A DNA stretch of 64,000 nucleotides, taken from Amycolatopsis sp. DSM 110486 (GTDB lineage: Bacteria; Actinomycetota; Actinomycetes; Mycobacteriales; Pseudonocardiaceae). The position numbers and the translations under genes were made by a program. The notes below the pieces were generated by a model that had not been told where the DNA came from, ran no database searches, and saw nothing but the letters and a program-made list of their open reading frames with translations. The stretch spans positions 186,001 to 250,000 of the forward strand of contig NZ_CP080519.1 in assembly GCF_019468465.1 (NCBI RefSeq). Reading direction: 5' to 3'. Numbering within the stretch: the stretch's first letter is position 1; each line of letters opens with the position of its first letter. Of this stretch, positions 17,099 to 25,513 are shown one piece after another.

Positions 17099-17278
17099 TC
17101 ACCCAGCTCGAAATAGTTCGAATGGTGAAAGATCAAACGAGCTGGCCGTCATCCCGTGCACGCCGTCGCCGTCGGGGATCGTGATCACACTGACACCCGT
17201 CGGGAAATGCCGCAACGCGTGCCGGAAAGCCAAGGCATCACGCCCGTCGGGAACGAAGGTGCTGCTGGGGACGGTCAC
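17099..17278 (-). pseudogene. Truncated flavin reductase (HpaC-like), N-terminus only
   Basis: GTG 17278, preceded by GAGGAGGAG, opens a 59-codon frame reading FRHALRHFPTGVSVITIPDG then DGVHGMTASSF. This is the first FMN-binding strand set of the flavin reductase-like domain (normally about 160-190 residues). Similarity ends after TASSF and a TGA follows at 17099-17101, so the remaining two thirds are lost. Such reductases supply FMNH2 to two-component monooxygenases; no partner oxygenase remains nearby. Confidence 0.65.
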
Positions 17279-17406
17279 TGCCGATCACTCCTCCTCGCGA
17301 GGCCGTCAGTCCGGCCGCCGGTAGGTCTGGCGAGCAGCATCCATCAGCGATCGCAGACCGCGCCAATGCGCGTTCTGCCGTCGGACATACCAGGAGTGGC
17401 ATACCG

Positions 17407-18333
17407 CTACGACCCGACAAGCTCCCGGAGAATGCCGATCATCGCGCTCGCCGCGGGCGTGACTTCTCGGCCGGCGGCCAACGTGATGCCGACGCTGTGA
17501 CTGGCCAGCTCGAACTCCGGCCCCAAACTCACCACACCCGCCAGTCCTTCATGGATGGAGACGGACAGCGCCGCGATCGAGTCCGTGGCGAGGAGTAAAT
17601 GCCTCACCGCGAGGTACGCCGTGGTCTCGACCCGGTTGACCGGCAGCGGAATGCCACGAGCGCTGAAAAACTGGTCCAGCTCGCCGCGCAAACGAGCGTC
17701 GGCATCGGGAAAGATCCACGGATAACCGGAAAGCTCCGACGCATCGATTCCTTCGCGGCCGGCCAGCGGATGCTCCGCGCGGACCACGAGCGACACGGCC
17801 TCCTCGTGCAGTGGGAGCCGGATGAAGTGTTCGTCCGTCGGCTGCGTCAGCCGGCCCACCACAAGGTCGAGGCGTCCCGACCCCAGTTCAGACAGCATCC
17901 TGCGGGGCAACGCCTCGGTCAGCTCGACGGTCAAGGGCGGGTGCCGGGCCTTCAAGACCTCCACCGCCCGCGGGACAAGAGCATTCGACCCCGTGAGGTG
18001 GATACCGATCGCGACCGTCCCGCGGTCGGCGTCCCGTAGCTGCGCCACGTGCTTCCCAGCCTGGCGAATCTGGGACACGACAGCCCGAGCATGCGCCGCG
18101 AACGCCTCACTGAACGGCGTCGGCAACAGCCCCCTCGGGTTCCGGTCGTACAACGCCACCCCGAGGATTTCCTCGAGTTCGCGCAGCGTGCGCGTCGCGG
18201 CGGGCTGGGTGATGTTCAAATCATCGGCGGCCGCCACCAAGGTGCCACGACGCGCGATCGCATCGACCAGCAGCAGATGCCGGATCTTCAACCGTCCGTC
18301 GAGAAGATTGGGCGTCATCATGGTGCTCGACAT
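17407..18333 (-). CDS. LysR-family transcriptional regulator
   Basis: This regulator has about 308 residues with an N-terminal HTH (LKIRHLLLVDAIARRGTLVA, then NITQPAATRTLRELEEILGV) and a complete effector domain. The pattern AATRTLRELEE resembles the GbpR/PcaQ branch, which often controls sugar-acid or aromatic degradation. ATG 18333 is taken; GTG 18345 and ATG 18321/18318 are alternatives, and no ribosome site decides. It is divergent, across 225 bp, from an SDR gene that is the likely target. Confidence 0.82.
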   Translation of the reverse strand: MSSTMMTPNLLDGRLKIRHLLLVDAIARRGTLVAAADDLNITQPAATRTLRELEEILGVALYDRNPRGLLPTPFSEAFAAHARAVVSQIRQAGKHVAQLRDADRGTVAIGIHLTGSNALVPRAVEVLKARHPPLTVELTEALPRRMLSELGSGRLDLVVGRLTQPTDEHFIRLPLHEEAVSLVVRAEHPLAGREGIDASELSGYPWIFPDADARLRGELDQFFSARGIPLPVNRVETTAYLAVRHLLLATDSIAALSVSIHEGLAGVVSLGPEFELASHSVGITLAAGREVTPAASAMIGILRELVGS

Positions 18334-18467
18334 ACCGATACACACAGAGCTTCAGCCCACATTGGCATCGTGGAAACATACCGCAATCCGGCTCCGACGG
18401 GGCGCGTACGAGGTAGGAGCGCACGTTACGCGCGAGCCGCCTTCCCAGGCGGTCGCCACGACCGTCG

Positions 18468-18476
18468 GTAAGAACC
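18468..18476 (+). promoter_or_regulatory. GTAAGAACC motif upstream of the SDR gene
   Basis: This 9-mer lies 83 bp upstream of ATG 18559. The same word appears between genes at 27837-27856 (both strands), 55435-55443 and 57070-57078. It may be a -35-like element for an alternative sigma factor or an activator half-site. Confidence 0.3.
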
Positions 18477-18558
18477 GCCGGCCGCGCGCCACGAACGTCC
18501 TGTAGCCCGATCCGGGAATCACCCGGTGTCCGGATTTCGCGTGAAGGAGTAAACGGTC

Positions 18559-19332
18559 ATGAGCGAGAGTTTCGAGGGCCAGAAGGTCGTCGTGGTCGGC
18601 GGCAGCAGCGGTATGGGGCTGGCCACGGCCCACCAGGTGGTCGCCGCGGGTGGCACCGCCGTGATCACGGGCCGGAATCCCGAGCGAGTCCAGGCGGCAG
18701 TCGACGCTTTGTCGCAGAAGGGAAAGGCCTGGGGTCTCACGACGGAACTGACCGACCGTGACCAGGTACCCGAGGTCCGTAAGCAGCTCGCTGCCGAACA
18801 CGCCGATGCCAACCTGCTCGTCAACGCGGCGGGATTCTTCATCCCGAGGGCGTTCAGCGAATACGACGAAGCCTTCTACGACTCGTACAACGAACTGAAC
18901 CGAGCGCTGTTCTTCATCACGCAGACGGTCGTCGCGGGCATGGTCGCGGGCGGCAAGGGCGGCGCCATCGTGAACGTCGGCTCGATGTGGGCGCACCAGG
19001 GCATCGCGGCGACACCGCACACCGGTTACTCCGTGCAGAAGGGCGGTATCCACTCGTTCACCAAGGCACTCGCGATCGAGCTCGCCCCGCACGGGATCCG
19101 GGTCAACGCGGTCGCTCCCGCGGTCGTCAAAACGCCCCTGTACTTGGGCTTCGTGCCGGAGGACAAGCTCGACGAAACGGTCGACAGCTTCGCCGGCGTT
19201 CACCCGCTGGGGCGGGTGGGCACACCGGAGGACATCGCGAACGCCGTGTCGTTCCTGCTGTCGGACAAGTCGAGCTGGATGACCGGCGCCATCGTCGACG
19301 TCGACGGCGGCGTGATGGCCGGCCGCAACTGA
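18559..19332 (+). CDS. Short-chain dehydrogenase/reductase (catalytically complete copy)
   Basis: This 257-residue classical SDR has the cofactor motif [23 protein letters not shown], a catalytic Ser in VNVGSMWAHQ, and Tyr and Lys in [24 protein letters not shown] closes the protein. It oxidises or reduces an unknown alcohol/carbonyl with NAD(P)(H). The start follows GAAGGAG. A close paralogue at 46746-47519 lacks the Ser and Tyr. A strong hairpin follows 26 bp after the stop, so it is probably monocistronic, likely under the divergent LysR. Confidence 0.87.
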   Translation: MSESFEGQKVVVVGGSSGMGLATAHQVVAAGGTAVITGRNPERVQAAVDALSQKGKAWGLTTELTDRDQVPEVRKQLAAEHADANLLVNAAGFFIPRAFSEYDEAFYDSYNELNRALFFITQTVVAGMVAGGKGGAIVNVGSMWAHQGIAATPHTGYSVQKGGIHSFTKALAIELAPHGIRVNAVAPAVVKTPLYLGFVPEDKLDETVDSFAGVHPLGRVGTPEDIANAVSFLLSDKSSWMTGAIVDVDGGVMAGRN

Positions 19333-19358
19333 CCCGGGATCGGCAAAGCCCGGACAAC

Positions 19359-19401
19359 GACGCCCGTCGGCGCTGAGCGCTGCCCAGCCCCGACGGGCGT
19401 C
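19359..19401. terminator. Strong hairpin after the SDR gene
   Basis: GACGCCCGTCGG and its exact reverse complement CCGACGGGCGTC (12 bp arms) flank a 19-nt loop. It begins 26 nt after the SDR stop and lies between convergent genes. There is no U-run, as is common for actinobacterial terminators. It probably serves both directions. Confidence 0.6.
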
Positions 19402-19494
19402 CGGAACCGGTCACGGACCCACGGTTCCGGAATTCGTTGCGCCTCAGTGACCACGGCGGGTGGGCGCCGCCGCCGGCACCCGCCCGCCGGTCCG

Positions 19495-20625
19495 TCAGGA
19501 GGCGACGATCCCCTCACCGCCGGCGGCATCCGGCGCTGCGATCGTGCCGACTGCCGTGAGGCTGCCGTCGCGCCCGATGCGGAAGGCGTCGACTTCGCCG
19601 GCCTTTCCGGCCTGGGCGTAGAGGAACTTGCCGTCGCCGGACGCGGTGAGGTCGATCGTGCCGGCCGAAGCAGGCGTCTGGCCGATCAGCTCGAGCCGGC
19701 CGTGGCCAACGGAGTAGGTCGTGATGGTCCCGCTGCCGGCGTTGGCGACGTAGGCGTAGTCGCCCGCGACCGTGATCCAGCAGCTCGCCGCCTGGCCGGT
19801 GGCCACGGTCTCCGCGACGGTCGCGCGTCCGGCCTTGTCGATGTGGACCGAGGCGACCGCGTTCGGGCCCGCTTCCGTGAGCAGGACCCGGCCGCCGCGG
19901 TCGAAGGCGAAGCCGAAAGGAACCGAGCCGGCGCCGGTCGACGTGACCGTCGGCTTGGCGGACAGTCCGAGCAGAGTGTTGACCGAGTAGACCATCAGGC
20001 TGTCGCCGACGGCCTTGGTCGCCACCACGAGGTGCGATCCGTCGGGCGTGAACTCGACCTGGGCGGGGGTGTGCGTGAACTGCGGTGCGGCGTTGGGGTC
20101 GAGCCCCAGCGCCCGGTGCTGGCCGGGCAGCGGGATCAGGTGACCACCGAGGTTCCAGTAGCCCTGGAGCGACCCGCCGTCCAGAGCGTTGAGGACGTAG
20201 ACCCGGTCACCGTGGACTGCGACACTCACGGGGAATCGGCCGCCGGAGGCCAGAGTCTGGATGCGAACCAGCTGACCGCCACGGACGGCGAACACGGTCA
20301 CGGTGTTGCTGCCGGCGTTCGTCGCGATCAGCACTTGGTGGCGCTCGTCGTAGGCGAGCGAGCCCTGTGAAGCCTGGTGGTCGACGACCGACCCGTCCAA
20401 CACGCCGCCGAGGCCACCGGTCTGGTAGACAGCCGTTTGCTTCAGCGTCCCGTCGGAGGACCGGCGGTAGGCGACGACAGCGTTGCCCTTCGGGCTGTCG
20501 GTCTGCACGAACACCGCACCACTGTGGTCCTGTGCGGACGCCGAGGCCTCCGGAGCCGCGATCGTGATGGTCGCCAGAACAGCGGCAGCCCCGAGCGCGG
20601 CGCGGGTGATGATGTGTCTTGCCAT
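19495..20625 (-). CDS. Secreted lactonase-family beta-propeller protein
   Basis: This 376-residue protein starts at ATG 20625 with a Sec-type signal peptide (MARHIITRAALGAAAVLATI then APEASASAQ). The mature part is a seven-bladed beta-propeller of the YkgB/6-phosphogluconolactonase family, shown by repeated blades such as YVLNALDGGSLQGY, EFTPDGSHLVVATK and YAYVANAGSGTITTY. Actinobacteria have many exported members of unknown substrate. The open frame extends 59 codons upstream, but those codons carry no signal peptide and AAAAGGAACC precedes ATG 20625. It converges with the SDR gene. Confidence 0.83.
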   Translation of the reverse strand: MARHIITRAALGAAAVLATITIAAPEASASAQDHSGAVFVQTDSPKGNAVVAYRRSSDGTLKQTAVYQTGGLGGVLDGSVVDHQASQGSLAYDERHQVLIATNAGSNTVTVFAVRGGQLVRIQTLASGGRFPVSVAVHGDRVYVLNALDGGSLQGYWNLGGHLIPLPGQHRALGLDPNAAPQFTHTPAQVEFTPDGSHLVVATKAVGDSLMVYSVNTLLGLSAKPTVTSTGAGSVPFGFAFDRGGRVLLTEAGPNAVASVHIDKAGRATVAETVATGQAASCWITVAGDYAYVANAGSGTITTYSVGHGRLELIGQTPASAGTIDLTASGDGKFLYAQAGKAGEVDAFRIGRDGSLTAVGTIAAPDAAGGEGIVAS

Positions 20626-21045
20626 TCTTTTGTCGGTTCCTTTTCTGTGGTCTTGCCGTTCGTTGTGTTTGCCTCGATCCGGGGAACCGACGCCGACCCG
20701 AACCAGGCCGGCACACCTGGACCGAACGGCATGCCACGCGACCCGCCGAGCGACAAGACGTGACCATCGTTTCCTCGTACGTGTGACTAGGTGTCGCTCC
20801 ATCGCGCCGTCTTACCGACGGCGCCGCGATCATTCCTCGACGCAGGATCCTGGGGTACGAACGGGCAAATACGTGCGATCTCGCTCGACGACGGGCCGGC
20901 CTCGACGGTCTACCGGCACCTGGGCAAGACCCGCGACGCCACCGTCGGCCGCGTGATCCACCGGGCGACGACAGACGACCCGACCGGCGCCGGCGCGCTG
21001 TGGTGCGCTCCGGCGCCGGTACCGATGCAACGGGAGAGAACGGGC
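20626..21045. other. 420-bp stretch between lactonase and MDR genes
   Basis: No family could be recognised here. The plus-strand frame around 20866-21003 (IRAISLDDGPASTVYRHLGK onward) has the G/C-rich third positions of real genes but lacks a start site and ends in the convergent MDR gene, so it may be the remains of an older gene. The lactonase promoter should lie within 20630-20750. Confidence 0.35.
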
Positions 21046-21993
21046 TCAGTTTCCGGTACGCTCCGGCGCGATTCGAAGGACGACCGGACCACCCTTGGCG
21101 CCGGAAACAGCGCGCTCAAGGGCCGTCGCCGCCTCGGCCAGTGGCAGTGTGGCGCCCACCGACAAGGTCAGCCGGCCATCACCCAGGAGCAGACAAAGCT
21201 CCTCGAGCTGGGCCGAATCCGGGCGTACGTAAACGTCGGCAACGCTGATGCCACGCTCGGCCGCCGGCGGGTCGCCGGTGATGGTCGCCATCCGACCGCC
21301 CGCTCGCAAAGCCAGGACGGTGTCGGCGCTGCCTCCGGAAACAGCGTTGACGGCGGCGTCGACTCCGACGCCGCCGGTCAATTCACGGACACGATCCGGC
21401 CAGCTGCTGTCGTGGTAGTCGACGACCTCGGTCGCCCCGGCCCGTACCACTCGAGCGGTGCTCGACGGTCCGGAAGTGGCGATCACCCGGACCCCACGCA
21501 GTGCGGCGAGCTGCACAGCCAACCCGCCGGTTGTCCCACCGGCGCCGTGGACGAGCAGCGTCTCGTTCTCGGCGACTTTGAGCGATTCGGAGAGCACCTG
21601 TTCCGCTGTCAGCGCAGGCACCGGGAACGCCGCCGCCGTGTCCCATGGCACGCCGAGAGGCTTCAGCACGAGCAGATCGGCGTCTACGACCAAGCGCTCG
21701 GCCCAGCAACCCTGGTGACGCAGCGGAACCGGATGGCCGAGAATTTCGTCGCCCGGCCGAAGGTTCGTGACCTTCGAACCGACCGCGACAACCGTGCCGG
21801 CGACTTCCACGCCGAGGGCCATCGGCGGTGTCAACCCGACGTTCCAGGCCCCGTCTCGGACAATGCCGTCCCAGTTGCCGACGCCGGCCGCCGCAACCTC
21901 GACCAACACTTCCTCGGGACCGGGGCCATCAGGCTCGGGGAGGTCGAGTAACTCGACTCGGCCACCGATCTCACGCACTCCAGCGGCACGCAT
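21046..21993 (-). CDS. Zinc-free medium-chain (quinone oxidoreductase-like) dehydrogenase
   Basis: This 315-residue MDR-superfamily protein has an N-terminal GroES-like domain (MALGVEVAGTVVAVG) and a Rossmann domain with LLVHGAGGTTGGLAVQLAAL. Zinc-ligand cysteines are absent, as in NADPH:quinone reductase/enoyl reductase-type members. ATG 21993 follows AAAAGGAGAATTG; the longer frame to 22131 is rejected for lack of similarity. A 16-bp dyad, TGGTA-N6-GACCA (22020-22035), overlaps its promoter region and resembles, but does not equal, the operator found by other MDR and SDR genes here. Confidence 0.83.
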   Translation of the reverse strand: MRAAGVREIGGRVELLDLPEPDGPGPEEVLVEVAAAGVGNWDGIVRDGAWNVGLTPPMALGVEVAGTVVAVGSKVTNLRPGDEILGHPVPLRHQGCWAERLVVDADLLVLKPLGVPWDTAAAFPVPALTAEQVLSESLKVAENETLLVHGAGGTTGGLAVQLAALRGVRVIATSGPSSTARVVRAGATEVVDYHDSSWPDRVRELTGGVGVDAAVNAVSGGSADTVLALRAGGRMATITGDPPAAERGISVADVYVRPDSAQLEELCLLLGDGRLTLSVGATLPLAEAATALERAVSGAKGGPVVLRIAPERTGN

Positions 21994-22019
21994 CAATTCT
22001 CCTTTTATTTTGATCGATC

Positions 22020-22035
22020 TGGTATTTTTTGACCA
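22020..22035. promoter_or_regulatory. Operator-like dyad upstream of the MDR gene
   Basis: TGGTATTTTTTGACCA lies 27 bp upstream of the MDR start. It has the same 5-6-5 geometry as the TGGAC-N6-GTCCA family, but with TGGT/ACCA half-sites. A related TetR-type repressor could bind it. Confidence 0.35.
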
Positions 22036-22127
22036 CTCGACGATGGGGCCGACTTCATCCGCGCCGGCCAAAGGTGCACGTGGGCGGCGCAATCGGTCGG
22101 CCGCGATCGACATGCGTCGAGACAGCC

Positions 22128-22334
22128 TCATGTGCGGGATGACCCGGCAACAAACGTGCCCCGATATCGGATGCTTTTCGCCACCGAGGTCACGGCGGCT
22201 CCCGCCAGGTCGGCAGTGTCGGATCGCAGACGCGCCAACAGAGCTGCAACCTGATCGTCGGCTTCCGGGTGTTCGGGCTCACGGATCGCCAGCGCCGGGG
22301 TATCCGCGCGCCGTGGTTCCTCCCACGCAACCAC
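22128..22334 (-). CDS. Small hypothetical protein divergent from MocR gene
   Basis: A 68-codon frame starts at GTG 22334, eight nt after AAAGGG, and encodes EPEHPEADDQVAALLARLRS followed by a short basic tail. Codon use is actinobacterial. No family was recognised. Its support is positional: the start region and the MocR start flank a perfect TTTGGAC/GTCCAAA dyad, as expected for a divergent regulator-target pair. It could still be a chance frame or a decayed gene end. Confidence 0.33.
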   Translation of the reverse strand: MVAWEEPRRADTPALAIREPEHPEADDQVAALLARLRSDTADLAGAAVTSVAKSIRYRGTFVAGSSRT

Positions 22335-22345
22335 ACTAGTCACCC

Positions 22346-22369
22346 TTTGGACCCGTGATAGAGTCCAAA
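22346..22369. promoter_or_regulatory. Inverted repeat in front of the MocR gene
   Basis: Perfect arms TTTGGAC and GTCCAAA are separated by 10 nt. The repeat lies between the small divergent frame and the MocR coding start. MocR/PdxR proteins bind paired half-sites near their own promoters (family knowledge), so this is a candidate self-operator. Confidence 0.45.
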
Positions 22370-22381
22370 TCCTCGAAAGAA

Positions 22382-23800
22382 ATGGGTACCACATCCGGGA
22401 TGGAACTCTTACTGCCGATCGAACCGCTGACCCCCGGACAACCACGCCGGGTTCAGCTCGAAAGCGCCCTGCGCGAGGCGGTGCGGAGTGGCCGGCTGGC
22501 GGCCGGCGAGCGGTTGCCCGCCAGCCGCGTATTGGCCGAAGACCTGGGAATCTCTCGGCGCCTTGTGGTCGAGGTCTACACGCAGCTGACCGCCGAGGGC
22601 TATCTGGTCAGCCGACCGGGCTCTGGCACCTGCGTCTCCGAGCTGTCCCTCCCGCCGGCGACCGAGGTGCCTGACGCTCTCCGGTCAGGAGAGGGCCTGC
22701 CTCGATGGGACATGCGTCCTGGCGTTCCGACGCTGTCGGCGTTCCCTCGCCGCCTCTGGCGGCGTGCGTGGACGGCCGCGCTGGCTGCCGCGGCGGATTC
22801 CGATCTGGGCTACCCCGACCCCGCCGGACATCCCCGGCTGCGCCGAGTGCTGGCCGCTTACCTCGGCCGGGTCCGCGGCGTGGACGCCGACCCCCAGCGG
22901 CTGTTGATCTGCGCGGGCTTTACTCAAGGTCTCCACTTGCTCGCACAAACGCTGCGTACCCGAGGTGCCACGACCGTCGCGCTCGAGGACCCCGGATTGC
23001 CACACCGGGCGTCCATCCTGCGCCAGGCCGGTCTGACCGTCCTGCCCGTCCCGGTCGATGCCGACGGCATCCTTGTGGATCGACTACCCGAGCGGGGCGT
23101 CGACGCGGTACTGACCACGCCGGCCCATCAGTTCCCCACCGGTGCGATCATGGCGCCCGCCCGCCGGGAGGCGGTGCTGGCCTGGGCCGGGAGATGTGGC
23201 GCCATCGTCGTCGAGGACGACTACGATGGCGAGTTCCGCTTCGATCGACGTGCCGTCGGCTGTCTGCAAGGCCGTGCACCCGACCGTGTCGTCTACGTCG
23301 GATCCACCAGCAAGACGCTCGCCCCGGCGATCCGGTTGGGCTGGCTGGTCAGCCCGGCCGAGCTGCACGCCGAGCTATTGCCGAACAAGTTCCTCGCCGA
23401 TCACGGCAGCCCGACTCTCGATCAGCTCGCTCTGGCCCATCTCGTCGAAGCCGGCGATTACGACCGGCACATCCGCGCCGCCCGGACCCGCTACCGAACA
23501 GCCCGGCGAGCACTCGAACTGGCCATCACCCGCCATCGTGTGCCCCTGCAGCTCGTCGGGACGGCCGCCGGTGTCCAGACCCTCGCCACCCGACTCGACG
23601 ACACCCACCCTGATCACTTGACCGCGCGCGCACGGGCGCTCGGGATCGTTTTCGACTCCATCACCCGCTACCAGCTCAACCCTGACCCGAACCCTGACGG
23701 TGTGGTGATCGGCTACGGCAACATCGCGTCACACGCCATCGACGAGGCCATCGCCCTGCTCGCCACCACCATCGGGCGGCAACGCGGATCAGTCTGCTGA
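22382..23800 (+). CDS. MocR-type regulator (GntR HTH fused to aminotransferase domain)
   Basis: This protein of about 472 residues joins an N-terminal GntR winged helix (LESALREAVRSGRLAAGERL, PASRVLAEDLGISRRLVVEV) to a fold-type I aminotransferase domain. The PLP lysine is in VGSTSKTLAPAIRLGWL, and the PLP Asp/Tyr region is VVEDDYDGEFRF. These proteins regulate vitamin B6, taurine, GABA or other amine metabolism with PLP as effector. ATG 22382 is chosen; GTG 22355 lies inside the upstream dyad and ATG 22400 is an alternative. Confidence 0.83.
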   Translation: MGTTSGMELLLPIEPLTPGQPRRVQLESALREAVRSGRLAAGERLPASRVLAEDLGISRRLVVEVYTQLTAEGYLVSRPGSGTCVSELSLPPATEVPDALRSGEGLPRWDMRPGVPTLSAFPRRLWRRAWTAALAAAADSDLGYPDPAGHPRLRRVLAAYLGRVRGVDADPQRLLICAGFTQGLHLLAQTLRTRGATTVALEDPGLPHRASILRQAGLTVLPVPVDADGILVDRLPERGVDAVLTTPAHQFPTGAIMAPARREAVLAWAGRCGAIVVEDDYDGEFRFDRRAVGCLQGRAPDRVVYVGSTSKTLAPAIRLGWLVSPAELHAELLPNKFLADHGSPTLDQLALAHLVEAGDYDRHIRAARTRYRTARRALELAITRHRVPLQLVGTAAGVQTLATRLDDTHPDHLTARARALGIVFDSITRYQLNPDPNPDGVVIGYGNIASHAIDEAIALLATTIGRQRGSVC

Positions 23801-23884
23801 GGAAGCACGCCGACCAGACCGCTTCGTCGGAGGAGAGTTGGTCCACCAAGTCCGGTCCGTGGCCCCGGACGATCGGAGCCGAAG

Positions 23885-24511
23885 TCAGGCCTTGAACGCC
23901 CTGATGCAGTCAATCGCCATGTCCAGCGCGACTTTCATGGGCGCGACGTCCTGTTTGGTCTGCGCGAGCAGGTACCCGCCTTGAAGGGCCCCGATCAGCC
24001 CGATCGCGAGCCGCTGAGGGTCGGCGTCCGGCCGCAGCTTGCCGGCGACTCGCATCCGCTCCAGGCCCTCCGCGATCAGGCCTTCCCACCGCTCGAAATG
24101 CGCGGCGAGCTCTGAACGTGCTCGCTCGTTCCGGTCGGACAGCTCACTCGCCAGCGAGCCGAGGGGGCAACCGTACGCACCGTTGCGCAGGGCGTTGTTC
24201 TGGACGACCGCGTCTCGCCACCGCTCCAGACCCCGCATGGAGTTCAGCCGCCTCAGCTGCTCCTCGTGCCAAGTGAGCACGAATTGCGCCCGGCGGCCGA
24301 TGACTTCCTGGACCAAGGCGTCCTTGTCATCGAAGTGGTGATAAAGCTGCGACTTGCTCGTGCCGCTGGCCGCGCGCACATCGTCGAGCGTGGTCGCGGC
24401 CACGCCCTTCACAGACATCAAATCGACTGCCGCTTGCAGGATTCGGGCGCGCGTCGCCTCACCCCGCGCCGTCAGCCGGGTAGCCCTCACCGTGCGCTCC
24501 GGTTCTGCCAC
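23885..24511 (-). CDS. TetR/AcrR-family regulator (LmrA/YxaF-like)
   Basis: This 208-residue TetR protein has an HTH with VDLMSVKGVAATTLDDVRAA and SGTSKSQLYHHFDDKDALVQ, and a C-terminal ligand domain with YGCPLGSLASELSD and GALQGGYLLAQTKQD. That signature is shared with the TetR proteins at 26042, 26766, 47996 and 57259. The 26042 and 47996 products are its closest paralogues. GTG 24511 is preceded at 6 nt by TAACCT (RC of 24518-24523) with no ribosome site, so it is probably leaderless. It follows another TetR gene on the same strand. Confidence 0.87.
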   Translation of the reverse strand: MAEPERTVRATRLTARGEATRARILQAAVDLMSVKGVAATTLDDVRAASGTSKSQLYHHFDDKDALVQEVIGRRAQFVLTWHEEQLRRLNSMRGLERWRDAVVQNNALRNGAYGCPLGSLASELSDRNERARSELAAHFERWEGLIAEGLERMRVAGKLRPDADPQRLAIGLIGALQGGYLLAQTKQDVAPMKVALDMAIDCIRAFKA

Positions 24512-24584
24512 GGTGACAGGTTACCGCACGCGCACCTGCAACGACGGACGCGACAGCCATCGAGGGGTCTGTCATCCGCCGAGG

Positions 24585-25268
24585 TCAGCGAGGACCAACT
24601 GGGCCAGAACGGCGGCCCGGCCGATCGTCATGTCCTTGCTCGGGGCCTCGCGCGGCCAGGACGTGGCGGAGCATGATGTCAAATGGCTCCAGCACGTCAT
24701 CCGATGTGCCCACCTTCCGGAACCGGCCCATCGCACCGACGAGCGCCCCCATGACCGCGGTCGCCAACTCGGCCGGCCTCGACCCGATCGCGAGTTCGCC
24801 GCGATCGCGCAGCCGCAGGAAGGCGCCTTCGAGCGCGGACTGCCACGGCCCGAGACTCATCGCCAGGGCCTGACCGGCCCGACCGTCGCGCCCAGTCAAC
24901 TCGTGGACGACGATGCCCAGCGGGTATCCGGCCGAGATCCACGTGGCGCGATAACGGGCTACCACATCGTCACGCCACTGGTAGAGGTCGTCGGGGCTGA
25001 CGGCCGCCATCAGCCGGCGGCCGGGACTCTCGAAGACGTCGCGAACCTGGATCCGCACCAGCTCCACGACGAGTGCCTCGACGTCCGCGAAGTAGCCGCG
25101 CAGCCACGATCCGCTCACGCCCGCCATGTCGGCCACCACGCCGAGTTCCGCGGCCCGAAGCCCGCGCTGACACAACAGGTCCACCACCGCGGCCAGTACC
25201 CGTTGCCTCGCAGCACCATCGGCCACGGACTCGAAGGTCGCCCCCTCTCCGGCGGAATCACCGGTCAT
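24585..25268 (-). CDS. TetR/AcrR-family regulator
   Basis: This 227-residue protein has an atypical TetR HTH: RQRVLAAVVDLLCQRGLRAA, then VVADMAGVSGSWLRGYFADV. The remaining alpha-helical domain has GALVGAMGRF, but the C-P-x-G-S-L motif of its neighbours is changed to YPLGIVVHELTGRD. ATG 25268 is chosen; upstream in-frame sequence is not TetR-like. An operator of the TGGAC-N6-GTCCA family lies 53 bp upstream (25321-25336), which suggests it controls itself or is controlled by a neighbouring TetR. A second TetR gene lies 73 bp downstream. Confidence 0.8.
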   Translation of the reverse strand: MTGDSAGEGATFESVADGAARQRVLAAVVDLLCQRGLRAAELGVVADMAGVSGSWLRGYFADVEALVVELVRIQVRDVFESPGRRLMAAVSPDDLYQWRDDVVARYRATWISAGYPLGIVVHELTGRDGRAGQALAMSLGPWQSALEGAFLRLRDRGELAIGSRPAELATAVMGALVGAMGRFRKVGTSDDVLEPFDIMLRHVLAARGPEQGHDDRPGRRSGPVGPR

Positions 25269-25320
25269 GACCCGACCCCCGGCACGAAAGAGCGACAACA
25301 CTTGCGCAGACCTTATTAAC

Positions 25321-25336
25321 TGGACTAATAGGTCCC
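25321..25336. promoter_or_regulatory. TGGAC-N6-GTCC operator upstream of TetR gene 24585-25268
   Basis: TGGACTAATAGGTCCC belongs to the recurrent 16-bp dyad family (one mismatch in the last base). It sits 53-68 bp upstream of the TetR start, where a -10/-35 region is expected. Confidence 0.55.
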
Positions 25337-25465
25337 TTATTTCGTTCTTCGACGACGTTTGACGTTCGGCCATCGCCTCCACTCGCGGCGACCTCAGTGG
25401 CGGAACTTTCCCAGTGGAGAGCGTCGTTATTCGCAGAAATTCGGGTACGGCGTCGAACCGGCGTC

Positions 25466-25513
25466 ACCTCAAGGTCCAGCATGATGCCACCGTATACTGG
25501 ACCTTGAGGTCCA
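25466..25513. promoter_or_regulatory. Operator with long inverted repeat
   Basis: TGGACCTTGAGGTCCA (25498-25513) is a perfect member of the dyad family. The 13-mer ACCTCAAGGTCCA at 25466-25478 is the exact reverse complement of its first 13 bases, giving two facing sites 19 nt apart. The pair could bind two repressor dimers or form a hairpin. Confidence 0.5.
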
